DNA of 64,000 nucleotides, taken from NCBI GenBank assembly GCA_039989895.1, contig JBDXGY010000004.1, positions 85,587-149,586 of the forward strand. Direction: 5' to 3'. Positions 19,999 through 28,400 of the stretch are shown here, one piece after another. Source of the stretch: Hyphomicrobiales bacterium. Lineage in GTDB: Bacteria; Pseudomonadota; Alphaproteobacteria; Rhizobiales; JACESI01. Position 1 is the first letter of the stretch. Every line of letters starts with the position of its first letter. A model generated the notes under the pieces. That model was not told where the DNA came from, made no database searches, and was given only the letters and a program-made list of their open reading frames with translations. A program made the translations under genes and the position numbers.

Positions 19999-21429
19999 CT
20001 AGTCACAAGCAAGGTATTTTGAGGTCAACACATCAACCAACAACCCCATACGACTACCTAATGAACCTTTGACCATAACCACATCCCCTTTTGCAACCGC
20101 TTGGGGTAATATTTCTGCCAAACTATCGGAGGTTGCTGCATATTTCCCCTGCATTTTCACAGGTAGGGCGTCCCAGAGGGCTTTCATGTGAGGACCACTT
20201 AGAAAAACAAGATCGATATCAGCACCCAAAAGGGGCGCTAAAAGGTCTGCGTGAAGTGCGTCGCTCTCAACGCCAAGCTCGCGCATATCTCCCAAAACAG
20301 CAATGCGCCGCCCTCTTTCACCGACTGCGGCCGCGCCCAAAAGCCCAATAGCCGCACCCATTGAGGCTGGGTTTGCGTTATAACTTTCATCAAGCAGCGT
20401 AAAAGAGCTGTCCTCAATTACAAGTTCCAAGCGGGCACCACGTCCCTTCTGCACCTCAAGCCCGCCAAGGGCTTTTAGACCATGCTCAACATCACAGCCC
20501 GCCAAATGAAGCGTGGCTGCGACAGCCAAGGAGTTTTGCACCAAATGGCGTCCCGGCGCACTCAACTGATATGAGACCTCTTTACCAAAAACACTAGCCT
20601 GCACAAGGGAACCATCAGCCTGCAAATCAACATCCAAAAGCGCAACATCACAGCCCTCGGTCTCCCCGAAGGTGACAACATCAACGCTCGCCTCAATGGC
20701 CAGCGATTGCAAAAAGTTAAAATGCTTGTTGTCACGGTTCAACACCGCTTTACCACCAGCTTGAATCCCAGTAAAAATTTCCGCTTTTGCGCGGGCGATT
20801 TCCACTTCACTATCGAAAAACTCAAGATGAACTGGTGCCACAGTGGTGATGATCGCTACATCAGGGCGCACCATATCGACCAGCGGAACAATCTCACCGG
20901 GGTGGTTCATCCCAATTTCATAAATCCCAAAGTCAGTATCAGTCGGCGTGCGCGAAAGAGTCAGCGGCACACCCCAATGATTGTTAAAAGACGCGACCGA
21001 AGCATGGACACCTCCACACCCACCAAAGGCAAGCCTCATCATTTCCTTTGTACCGGTTTTTCCCACACTACCCGTCACCGCAACAACCCGCCCTTTAAGG
21101 CGCGCACGCGCAGCACGGCCAAGTTGTTCCATCGCACTCAAGACATCATCAACAACCAAGAGTTTCGCGGCATCCGCTTTCAAACCGTCAAGCTTATCAT
21201 GGGCGACGACAGCAAGAGACGCACCTTGCTCAATCGCACCATCAACAAAATCATGACCGTCAAAACGATCCCCTTTAATGGCAAAGAACAAATCGCCCCC
21301 ACCTACAGTGCGGCTATCAATCGAAACCCCTGTGATCGAAACATTAGAAGGTCCATGGCACGCACACCCAAGAGCTGCCGCCACATCACCGCTCAACCAA
21401 AGCTGTTGTTGAGGTTCATTATCATTCAT
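19999..21429 (-). CDS. murF: UDP-MurNAc-tripeptide--D-alanyl-D-alanine ligase MurF
   Basis: MurF adds the D-Ala-D-Ala made by Ddl to the UDP-MurNAc-tripeptide. The 476-residue product shows GVSIDSRTVGGGDLFFAIKG near the N-terminus, the P-loop VTGSVGKTGTKEMMRLAFG, FNNHWGVPLTLSR, EIGMNHPGEI and LDESYNANPASMGAAI. Thirty-four bp separate it from murE. Confidence 0.98.
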   Translation of the reverse strand: MNDNEPQQQLWLSGDVAAALGCACHGPSNVSITGVSIDSRTVGGGDLFFAIKGDRFDGHDFVDGAIEQGASLAVVAHDKLDGLKADAAKLLVVDDVLSAMEQLGRAARARLKGRVVAVTGSVGKTGTKEMMRLAFGGCGGVHASVASFNNHWGVPLTLSRTPTDTDFGIYEIGMNHPGEIVPLVDMVRPDVAIITTVAPVHLEFFDSEVEIARAKAEIFTGIQAGGKAVLNRDNKHFNFLQSLAIEASVDVVTFGETEGCDVALLDVDLQADGSLVQASVFGKEVSYQLSAPGRHLVQNSLAVAATLHLAGCDVEHGLKALGGLEVQKGRGARLELVIEDSSFTLLDESYNANPASMGAAIGLLGAAAVGERGRRIAVLGDMRELGVESDALHADLLAPLLGADIDLVFLSGPHMKALWDALPVKMQGKYAATSDSLAEILPQAVAKGDVVMVKGSLGSRMGLLVDVLTSKYLACD

Positions 21430-21463
21430 TGAGAGGCATTTCCTATTTCAAGACTTTTCTGTG

Positions 21464-22912
21464 TCACCCTTTGTCAGCACTAAGCGCTCGCGCCACCACT
21501 TCGTGATCGCTAAAGGGCAGAACTTTATCACCAACAATCTGGCCTGTTTCGTGCCCTTTACCCGCAATCACCACAACATCACCGCTCACGGCATTTTCAA
21601 TCGCATGGAAAATAGCTTTTTCTCGATCCCCAATTTCCATGCCGTCCGGCACCTTTGCCAAAACAGCAGCACGAATGCTGGCCGGATCTTCACTGCGTGG
21701 ATTATCATCCGTCACAATCACTCGATCAGCACCTTTTGAAGCCGCCGTCCCCATCAACGGGCGCTTACCCATATCGCGATCACCACCAGCACCAAACACA
21801 ACAGTGAGATGATGGTCGGCATAAGGCCTGAGCGCCTCAAGTACATTTTCTAGCGCTTCCACTTTGTGCGCATAATCAATAAAGACAAGCGCACCGGCAC
21901 TATTAGTACCCATATATTCAAGCCTACCCGCTTCGCCTTTTAACTCTTCCAATGCGCTACATATGGTCTCCGCTGACACATCAGTAGCAAAGGCCTGTGT
22001 TGCTGCAACCAAAGCATTAGACACTTGAAACAAGCCAACAAGCGGCAAGAAGACATCGACCGCCCCCTCACCGAAATCAAGTTTTAAACGCTGCCCAAAT
22101 CCCTCGCGCGTCATAGAAATCAAGCGAATTGAATTTCCCTTGCTGCCTGTCGTAAGCGCGCTGCAACCTGCTGCCAGACCATGCGCCAAAGCCTCTTCAC
22201 CATAAGGACTATCCGTATCAACCACAATCGGCGCACCCTTGGGTAAGAGCCGGTTAAACAAAGCCATTTTCGCGTTGAAATAATCTTCGATTGTCTCGTG
22301 ATAGTCCATGTGATCACGACCAAGATTGGTAAAAGCACCAATCGATACTTGAACCCCATCAAGCCGATATTGATCAAGACCATGACTGGAAGCTTCAAGC
22401 GCTAAATGCGTCACGCCAGCGCGCGCAAGACGATCAATCGTCTCATGCAATTGAACCGGGTCAGGGGTTGTCAGGCTGCCGTAAACCGTCTCGACAGGAC
22501 TTACCACACCCACAGTGCCAATGCTTGCCGCTACTTTGCCCGCTTTAAGCCAAATCTGGCGTAAGAAGGCAGCAACCGACGTTTTTCCAGCCGTGCCAGT
22601 GACCGCAGCTATCGTCGCTGGTTGGGCAGGATAAAATTGCGCAGCCATTTCGGCGAGGCCAAGTCGTGCATTACGTGTAATGAGTGTTGGCACATGATAG
22701 CGCGCATCTTCTTTGTCGCACAAAATAGCAACCGCGCCGGCTTTAATCGCTTGTTCTGCAAACAACGCACCATCGCTGTTCACGCCTTTAAGGGCCGCAA
22801 ACACAAACCCAGGTTTGACCGCACGACTGTCAGCTGTCAGGCCATGGACCTCACAACCATCTATATTGCCAACAATCTCGGCATCTTTTGGAAGGATATC
22901 GGACAAAAGCAT
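21464..22912 (-). CDS. murE: UDP-MurNAc-L-Ala-D-Glu--meso-diaminopimelate ligase MurE
   Basis: MurE adds the third residue of the stem peptide. The 482-residue product has GLTADSRAVKPGFVFAALKG, the P-loop AVTGTAGKTSVAAFLRQIW, LEASSHGLDQYRL, NLGRDHMDYH and TDDNPRSEDPASI. The DNPR motif marks enzymes that use meso-diaminopimelate, so the cell wall should be of the usual Gram-negative type. Confidence 0.98.
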   Translation of the reverse strand: MLLSDILPKDAEIVGNIDGCEVHGLTADSRAVKPGFVFAALKGVNSDGALFAEQAIKAGAVAILCDKEDARYHVPTLITRNARLGLAEMAAQFYPAQPATIAAVTGTAGKTSVAAFLRQIWLKAGKVAASIGTVGVVSPVETVYGSLTTPDPVQLHETIDRLARAGVTHLALEASSHGLDQYRLDGVQVSIGAFTNLGRDHMDYHETIEDYFNAKMALFNRLLPKGAPIVVDTDSPYGEEALAHGLAAGCSALTTGSKGNSIRLISMTREGFGQRLKLDFGEGAVDVFLPLVGLFQVSNALVAATQAFATDVSAETICSALEELKGEAGRLEYMGTNSAGALVFIDYAHKVEALENVLEALRPYADHHLTVVFGAGGDRDMGKRPLMGTAASKGADRVIVTDDNPRSEDPASIRAAVLAKVPDGMEIGDREKAIFHAIENAVSGDVVVIAGKGHETGQIVGDKVLPFSDHEVVARALSADKG

Positions 22913-22931
22913 GAGAAATGCTTTACGTCAC

Positions 22932-24683
22932 TTAGCGACGATAATCAATCGCGGACAAAACCGGCGTGTCATCAAGACGGGGAGCAACCCCTAATGTTGT
23001 TGCCACACGACGGATAATAGCAGCTGTCGTAGGCGCGGCATTCAACCCTGCTGTTGCAGAGCGCTGTCCTTCAAGCGGTTTTGGCTCATCTATCATCACC
23101 AACATCACATAGCGCGGGTCATCTATAGGAAACGCCGACAGGAATGAGTTTAATTTCTTCTTCGATGAATACTGACCATTGACCACTTTTTCGGCAGTTC
23201 CTGTTTTTCCACCAACAGAATAACCCTCAACTTCCGCACGACGGCCAGACCCTTTTTCGACATTCAACCTAAACAAATAGCGCATCTTTGCGCTGGTATC
23301 GGGTGAAATAACTTGTGTTGCCAAATCATTGGCGTCTTCAACATTGCGCGGTCGGAATGTCGGCGGAATAAGCTTGCCGCCATTCAATATAGCAGCTGCA
23401 GCTGAGAGAGTTTGCAATGGTGTTACCGACACGCCATGACCGAACGAAATAGTCATGGAAGAGAGCTTTTCCCATTCTTTAGGTGAAAGTGGGTTGCCGA
23501 CTTCAGGCAATTCATGCCTTGATTTCTCAAACAGACCAAGACGAGTCAAAAAATCACGATGTCCGTTAGGTCCCACCTCAAGCGCCATTTTGGCTGTTCC
23601 AATATTGGATGAATAAATAAACACTTCCGGCAAACTTAAAACGCGCCTTTTGGCATGAAAATCACGAATTTTTAAACCGCGATGAGTGATCGGCTTACGA
23701 GCATCAAAGCGTGAACTCATATTAACCAGCCCACTATCAAGCGCCATAGCCGTCGTGATGGCCTTGAATGTAGAGCCCATTTCAAAAACGCCCGCGGTAG
23801 CTCGATTGAGTGTATTACTATTGAATGTCCCGCGAATATCGTTTGGATCATAATCAGGCAAAGAAGACATCGCCACAACTTCACCCGTATTTGCATCAAG
23901 AATAATGCCTGTCGCAGCCGCAGCTTTATAACGCACCATTGCCTTGGAAAGTTCATCACGCACAACATGCTGCACACGCATATCAACAGAAAGCGATACT
24001 GGTGCCATGCGTTCTTCTGGGCTCAGGCCAACTTCACGCAGATTGTCGAGCCAATTATCGTCGACAAATTTTTCAAATCCAGCAATACCACGATTATCAA
24101 TATCGACATAACCCACCATGTGAGATGCGACACGTCCACCAGGATAAAAACGCCTCGTTTCACGCTCAAAAGTTAACCCTGGAATACCAAGATCCAAAAT
24201 CCTCGCTTGTTGCGATGGTGTCATCTCACGTTCGATCCAGACAAAGTTACCTTTCCCCTTCAAACGTTTTAAAAGTTTCTTCTTATCAAGCGATGGCAAC
24301 ACCTCTTTTAACAGATCAAGCGCTTCAGCTGGATAGGCAATTTTTTGCGGGTCTGCATGCAGTGAATAGGTAGTCAAATCCTTGGCCATCACCTCGCTGT
24401 TGCGATCAACAATATCAGGACGTGCAGTCATCAGACCATTGCTCACACGAACACCAGCACGGGTCTCACCGCTTAAATCAGTCATTGCAAGCGTGGTCAG
24501 CTTTGCGCCAATAACGCCATAGACTGCGACAAAAACCAAAGCCACCAGAACCAAACGACTCCGGCTCAGATCAATGCGCTTTTTCTTGGAACCAACAAGA
24601 ACAATAGACGCCTCGTCAGAAGAAGCATCAACGCCTTCAGCATCGCTAAATCTATCTCTAAAAACTGTGCCTGGCGTTTGCAT
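22932..24683 (-). CDS. ftsI: septal transpeptidase FtsI (penicillin-binding protein 3)
   Basis: FtsI is the class B PBP that crosslinks septal peptidoglycan with FtsW. The 583-residue product has a cytoplasmic N-terminus of about 40 residues, one membrane segment (LVLVALVFVAVYGVIGAKL), a dimerisation domain, and the three penicilloyl-enzyme motifs: STFK in FEMGSTFKAIT, SSN in IYSSNIGTAKM, and KTGT in GGKTGTAEKV. It lies 19 bp after ftsL and 19 bp before murE. Confidence 0.97.
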   Translation of the reverse strand: MQTPGTVFRDRFSDAEGVDASSDEASIVLVGSKKKRIDLSRSRLVLVALVFVAVYGVIGAKLTTLAMTDLSGETRAGVRVSNGLMTARPDIVDRNSEVMAKDLTTYSLHADPQKIAYPAEALDLLKEVLPSLDKKKLLKRLKGKGNFVWIEREMTPSQQARILDLGIPGLTFERETRRFYPGGRVASHMVGYVDIDNRGIAGFEKFVDDNWLDNLREVGLSPEERMAPVSLSVDMRVQHVVRDELSKAMVRYKAAAATGIILDANTGEVVAMSSLPDYDPNDIRGTFNSNTLNRATAGVFEMGSTFKAITTAMALDSGLVNMSSRFDARKPITHRGLKIRDFHAKRRVLSLPEVFIYSSNIGTAKMALEVGPNGHRDFLTRLGLFEKSRHELPEVGNPLSPKEWEKLSSMTISFGHGVSVTPLQTLSAAAAILNGGKLIPPTFRPRNVEDANDLATQVISPDTSAKMRYLFRLNVEKGSGRRAEVEGYSVGGKTGTAEKVVNGQYSSKKKLNSFLSAFPIDDPRYVMLVMIDEPKPLEGQRSATAGLNAAPTTAAIIRRVATTLGVAPRLDDTPVLSAIDYRR

Positions 24684-24702
24684 AATCTATAACCTGTTGG
24701 TT

Positions 24703-25065
24703 CTATTGAATATTAGTGTTTGTTCCGCCGGCATACCCACCAAGCGCACTTCCATCTTGAAACGGCGAAAGATCTATTGGGCGTTGCGGCAACTCATCCA
24801 ACGTAATAATTTGATCGACTTTGAGCGGCTCAAGTTGCAGCGCATCTGCGTGTCTCTCAGTTAGTTCTTGCAGACGTGATGGCTGAGTGAGAACACTCAA
24901 ATCTGCTCCCAAAAGATCGATCGTGTCGCGCTCATTTTGGATTTGACGATTCAACTCAACCACCTTTTGAGAGGCGTCTTCAGCTTGCCGCTTTATCTCA
25001 AAAGTATAAGCAGCGCCCGCGACCATAAAGACGATCAATAAAACACTCATCAAACGACGCATCAC
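24703..25065 (-). CDS. ftsL: cell division protein FtsL
   Basis: The 120-residue product has one N-terminal membrane segment (RLMSVLLIVFMVAGAAYTFEI) followed by a predicted coiled coil (RQAEDASQKVVELNRQIQNE) and a short C-terminal tail. This is the FtsL plan, and its place between rsmH and ftsI settles the call, since the sequence of this family is poorly conserved. The start overlaps the rsmH stop by 4 bp. Confidence 0.9.
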   Translation of the reverse strand: MMRRLMSVLLIVFMVAGAAYTFEIKRQAEDASQKVVELNRQIQNERDTIDLLGADLSVLTQPSRLQELTERHADALQLEPLKVDQIITLDELPQRPIDLSPFQDGSALGGYAGGTNTNIQ

Positions 25066-26072
25066 ATATTTCCTTCTAATGAAAAGGGTAACAACGGCAC
25101 GCCGAGCGCGCGCATATCAAGGGCACGAGGCTGTGCATCAAGACGAAGAGCGGCTCGCAATTTTGCAGAACGCGCACGTGGATTAATTTGAGATTCAGCC
25201 TCACCAGCAGCAAGTGCACGGCGCGTCATCTCTTTGAACGTAGGTGTGGCCACATCGACCACCGGCATATGCCGTGAACCACCGCCTGATATCTTCGCGC
25301 GATCACGCAAAAAACGCTTCACGATACGATCTTCCAATGAATGAAATGTCACCACCACAAGCCGTCCGCCTTCACGCAGAATATTTTCAGCCGCCACAAG
25401 CGCCCGACCCAATTCTTCGAGTTCGCGATTTACAAAAATCCGCAAGGCTTGAAAGGTGCGCGTGGCAGGATGAATTTTATCATCATGCTTTTTGCCAACA
25501 GCAAATTCCGCAATCGCAGCCAGCCCAGCTGTGGTTTTAATCGGAGCTTCTTTGCGAGCGGTTACAATAGCATGCGCCACATAGCCTGCCTTTTTCTCTT
25601 CGCCCAACGTTGCAATAATGCGCTGCAAATCTGATTTTTTAAATGTGTTCACTACATCAGCCGCACTTGGTCCGACCATTTCCATGCGCATATCAAGCGG
25701 CCCATCATGGCGGAAAGAAAATCCGCGCTCTGCCTGATCGATCTGCATAGACGAAACACCGATATCAAGCACCACGCCATCAACCTTTTCCAACCCAAGC
25801 GAACGGGCATGATCATCAAGATCGCCAAAACGCCCCTCAACCAGTGATAAAGCGCCCTTCGCCTCATCAATCAAAGAGGCGCCATTGGCAATCGCGGTTG
25901 GGTCACGGTCCACGCCGATCACTTGGCCACCAGCATCAAGAATGGCACGACTGTAACCGCCATTACCAAATGTACCATCAATATAAGTTCCGCCTGCAAG
26001 TGACCCACCAATCGGCGCGAGATGCGTGAGCACCTCATCAAGCATGACTGGTATGTGGGGTTGCTGACTCAT
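25062..26072 (-). CDS. rsmH: 16S rRNA (cytosine-1402-N4)-methyltransferase RsmH
   Basis: RsmH (MraW) methylates N4 of C1402 in the ribosomal P site. The 336-residue product has PVMLDEVLTHLAP, the SAM-binding block DGTFGNGGYSRAILDAGGQVIGVDRDP, LDIGVSSMQIDQAERGFSF, RTFQALRIFVNREL and VVTFHSLEDRIVKRF. It overlaps mraZ and ftsL by 4 bp each. Confidence 0.98.
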   Translation of the reverse strand: MSQQPHIPVMLDEVLTHLAPIGGSLAGGTYIDGTFGNGGYSRAILDAGGQVIGVDRDPTAIANGASLIDEAKGALSLVEGRFGDLDDHARSLGLEKVDGVVLDIGVSSMQIDQAERGFSFRHDGPLDMRMEMVGPSAADVVNTFKKSDLQRIIATLGEEKKAGYVAHAIVTARKEAPIKTTAGLAAIAEFAVGKKHDDKIHPATRTFQALRIFVNRELEELGRALVAAENILREGGRLVVVTFHSLEDRIVKRFLRDRAKISGGGSRHMPVVDVATPTFKEMTRRALAAGEAESQINPRARSAKLRAALRLDAQPRALDMRALGVPLLPFSLEGNM

Positions 26073-26515
26073 TTCGACGCACCTCCGGCACGCATATCGC
26101 GGATACGGGAACGTACGTCGCTCATATAATCATTGAATGTTTGCGGCGCCCAAAGCTGAAAGGACGTACCCCGTCCCGCAAAAGTTACTTCATCCACGAT
26201 CCCCGTGTGGGAGCGGATGGCATCCGTCAAAACAATACGGCCATCACCATCAATTTTCAGGTAATCGCTGCCTGCATAAAAATGCGCACTCCAGTCATCA
26301 TAATCCCGAGAAAAAGGATCCATCTCATTCATGCGAGCCTCTAGCTGCCCCAGCAACCCCTGACCACCCGCAATAATTGACGACGTCTCTAAAGACAGTT
26401 GCGTGTATATCTGCTCATCCCCCAAACGCTGCAATACGGCGCGAAATGAAGGCGGCACAGATACGCGCCCCTTCGCATCTACCTTTTTCGTGTAGTTGGA
26501 AACAAACCGTTCCAT
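26069..26515 (-). CDS. mraZ: transcriptional regulator MraZ
   Basis: MraZ is an AbrB-fold DNA-binding protein that controls the dcw promoter. The 148-residue product has the two repeated SpoVT/AbrB-like modules: VDAKGRVSVPPSFRAVLQ near residue 14, and LKIDGDGRIVLTDAIRSHTGI near residue 88. It is the first gene of the cluster, so the cluster promoter should lie within 26516-26830. I could not find convincing TGGG-type repeats for MraZ binding there. Confidence 0.95.
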   Translation of the reverse strand: MERFVSNYTKKVDAKGRVSVPPSFRAVLQRLGDEQIYTQLSLETSSIIAGGQGLLGQLEARMNEMDPFSRDYDDWSAHFYAGSDYLKIDGDGRIVLTDAIRSHTGIVDEVTFAGRGTSFQLWAPQTFNDYMSDVRSRIRDMRAGGASK

Positions 26516-26837
26516 GACGCACTCACACTCAACGCTACAAACAAAAAACTCTCACAGCCTTCAAGATCAAACCCGCAAGAAGCAGCCGCGACTTTGGTGC
26601 TCACTCCGGTTTAACTTCACCCAATCCGTCGCTTTAGTTGGAAAGACAACAATATTGGGAATAATTGGTATAACATGGGAAAGTCTGGGCGTCAATGGAA
26701 TCAAGAAGTTTCAACAAGGTCATTCCACGAGAATTTTAAAGCAAATTCCAAAGCCATTTGCGCGTGCTTTCTCTAGCGGTTGAGAGCAAAATCATGCCCT
26801 CAAAGACTTAAAATGTGATTGAAAAATATTAAAAAAC
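26516..26837. other. dcw promoter region, no gene
   Basis: This stretch between mraZ and rnpB has no convincing coding frame. It must carry the dcw promoter on the minus strand, but I cannot point to clear -35/-10 hexamers or to the usual MraZ repeats. The part next to rnpB is AT-rich and holds the rnpB terminator T-run (26831-26837). Confidence 0.4.
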
Positions 26838-27252
26838 GTCAGTTGACCTGTAAGCCGGGTTTTGTATGGCCTGTTGTTGCCAACAAACGTGGTAACCATT
26901 CATCTTGGTGCCTTGTTGCCAAGACACTCACGCAACCCACCCGAACAACTGGACTGGAAACGGCCCTGCATCTCTTAAAAGGGGCATAAACCCCGAAATG
27001 CGCGTTATTCCTATTCGGTCTTGCTCCCGGTGGGGTTTACCATGCCATCTTTGTTGCCAAAGACGCGGTGGGCTCTTACCCCACCCTTTCACCCTTACCC
27101 AACATGTTGGGCGGTCTACTCTCTGCTGCACTTTCCCTGAAACGCTTGCGCGTCCCGCCGTCCGTTAGACGGCACCGTGTTTCCATGGAGCCCGGACTTT
27201 CCTCTCACCTCACCTTTCGGATATAAGGCGAGCGGCTACCCGGCCAACTGAC
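26838..27252 (-). ncRNA. rnpB: RNase P RNA
   Basis: This is the catalytic RNA that matures tRNA 5' ends. On the minus strand it starts with GTCAGTTGG, which pairs with CAACTGAC at the 3' end (helix P1). It then shows the universally conserved GAGGAAAGTCCGGGCTCC (27188-27205), the AGGGTGAAAGGGTGGGGTAA-type core, AGAGCCCACCGC and the 3' ACAAAACCCGGCTTA. It is about 415 nt and fits the bacterial type A fold of alphaproteobacteria. A T6 run directly follows P1. Confidence 0.96.
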
Positions 27253-27258
27253 ATGTGT

Positions 27259-27287
27259 GATGTGGAGGATTAGACGGAAAACGTCAA
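27259..27287 (-). promoter_or_regulatory. candidate rnpB promoter
   Basis: On the minus strand TTGACG (27282-27287) is followed after 17 bp by CACATC (27259-27264), with the RNA 5' end 6 bp further on. The -35 is near-perfect and the spacing ideal; the -10 is poor. Confidence 0.45.
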
Positions 27288-27313
27288 GAAGAGATCGCAC
27301 AGCGCACGCCACC

Positions 27314-28075
27314 TCACAAGGCAATAATACCTTTTCGCATGGCAATCACCAGCGCCTGTTCGCGAGTGCGCGCACCCAGTTTTTTCTTGATTGAACCCAT
27401 ATGAAAGTTAATCGTTGCCGGCGTGACATCCATGCGTTCCGCCACCCGATCATTGCGCAATCCTTGCGAAAGCCACTTCAACACTTCCGTCTCACGCGGG
27501 GTAATACCCTCAGGATTATTGCAAAAACCAAACCAGGATTGACTGCACTGCAAACTGCTCGGCACACCAACCAAGTGACTGTTCAATAAAGCACCTGCAA
27601 CTAATATTTCGGAACGATGCGCTTCAACCAACGCCCGACATTCTAAATCGGTCATTTTACCAGCCAAACATATACCAGCCATTCCTGAAAATATATCATT
27701 ATGGAACGGCACAACAAACGAGCTATGGACACCTGCCTCATAACAGGCGCCCAACACTTTCAACTCTTTATCACTACCCGTGAGTTTTACCTGTGACGCA
27801 CCACGATAACTATAATGAACTGGATTACTATTTTTAAGGCAATGCAAGACCAAAGGATCGACGTCATCGTAATGACGTCCAGCATAATAGGCCAAAAAAT
27901 TACTATCCAGATTACTATAAAAACCTAGAAGTTTATCGTTTTTTTTGTCCAACGTACCATAAGTAACAGCTTCAAAACCCAAAGACTCAAAAAACCGCAA
28001 GCCAGCACGCCAAGCACAATCGTCAGTCTTACAAAGCGCAATATCGGTGGCAAAATCAGAAAGAATATTCTTCAT
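27314..28075 (-). CDS. LuxR-family regulator with autoinducer-type sensor domain
   Basis: The 253-residue product has an N-terminal ligand domain of the autoinducer-binding type (about residues 15-165) and a C-terminal LuxR helix-turn-helix (ITPRETEVLKWLSQGL to TINFHMGSIKKKLGARTREQ). In TraR terms, Tyr61 and Asp70-Pro71 are kept (Y64, D73-P74), but Trp57 is replaced by Phe60 and Trp85 is not evident. No luxI-type synthase lies nearby, so this looks like a LuxR solo, possibly answering to another ligand. It is divergent from a candidate small RNA. The ribosome site before ATG 28075 is weak. Confidence 0.88.
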   Translation of the reverse strand: MKNILSDFATDIALCKTDDCAWRAGLRFFESLGFEAVTYGTLDKKNDKLLGFYSNLDSNFLAYYAGRHYDDVDPLVLHCLKNSNPVHYSYRGASQVKLTGSDKELKVLGACYEAGVHSSFVVPFHNDIFSGMAGICLAGKMTDLECRALVEAHRSEILVAGALLNSHLVGVPSSLQCSQSWFGFCNNPEGITPRETEVLKWLSQGLRNDRVAERMDVTPATINFHMGSIKKKLGARTREQALVIAMRKGIIAL

Positions 28076-28137
28076 ATGAATTCATAAACCCCCATGAGAA
28101 AACCAAAAATTTCGACCGGCCTAAAAGCCTTATTTGC

Positions 28138-28151
28138 TAGACTAAAGTCTA
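28138..28151. promoter_or_regulatory. 14-bp dyad upstream of the luxR gene
   Basis: TAGACTAAAGTCTA has 6-bp perfect arms around AA. It lies 63-76 bp upstream of the regulator start, a plausible place for an operator or autoregulatory site. No family assignment is made. Confidence 0.35.
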
Positions 28152-28211
28152 AACCTATTAGAACTGATAGCTTGTGATTAGGCAAGTGTTAAGGATATAC
28201 ATAACATATAT

Positions 28212-28247
28212 TCACGATTGCGTGATTATATATTCACGGTTATGTGA
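28212..28247. promoter_or_regulatory. tandem dyad operator
   Basis: Two similar dyads, TCACGATTGCGTGA (28212-28225) and TCACGGTTATGTGA (28234-28247), lie exactly 22 bp apart centre to centre, two helical turns. The repeated unit reads TATATTCACG(A/G)TT(G/A)(C/T)GTGATTA. They sit just upstream of the candidate small RNA, where its -35/-10 region would be, and between it and the divergent luxR gene. Confidence 0.55.
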
Positions 28248-28258
28248 TTATTTGTTTT

Positions 28259-28353
28259 AATATTCAGCTTCCCCCCCGAATATTATGAACCAGCTTTATA
28301 CTGAGCTGCTGAAACGGGACAGGCCCTTAAAGCCAGTCCCGTTTTTGTTTTTT
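28259..28353 (+). ncRNA. candidate trans-acting small RNA with C-rich loop
   Basis: Three hairpins follow one another. Hairpin 1 (AATATTC 28259-28265 with GAATATT 28278-28284) holds a 12-nt loop AGCTTCCCCCCC. Hairpin 2 pairs CAGCT 28291-28295 with AGCTG 28304-28308. Hairpin 3 is a strong terminator, AACGGGAC 28313-28320 with GTCCCGTT 28336-28343 plus inner GGC/GCC, then T5GT6. No coding frame with a start site lies in it. A C-rich loop shown on a short hairpin resembles alphaproteobacterial small RNAs that pair with Shine-Dalgarno sequences. The 5' end is a guess. Confidence 0.6.
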
Positions 28354-28400
28354 CAACAAAAGTTAAGCCTAAAAATTCTAACTGCCACTCAAGCAAATAG

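Noticed and set aside
20707-21432. 241-codon plus-strand frame opposite murF
   Set aside because: Antisense shadow of conserved MurF motifs, no ribosome site, no domain.
26516-26780. MraZ-binding TGGG repeats before mraZ
   Set aside because: One TGGGTG and a few GTGAG words occur, but not the regularly spaced triple repeat expected of MraZ sites.
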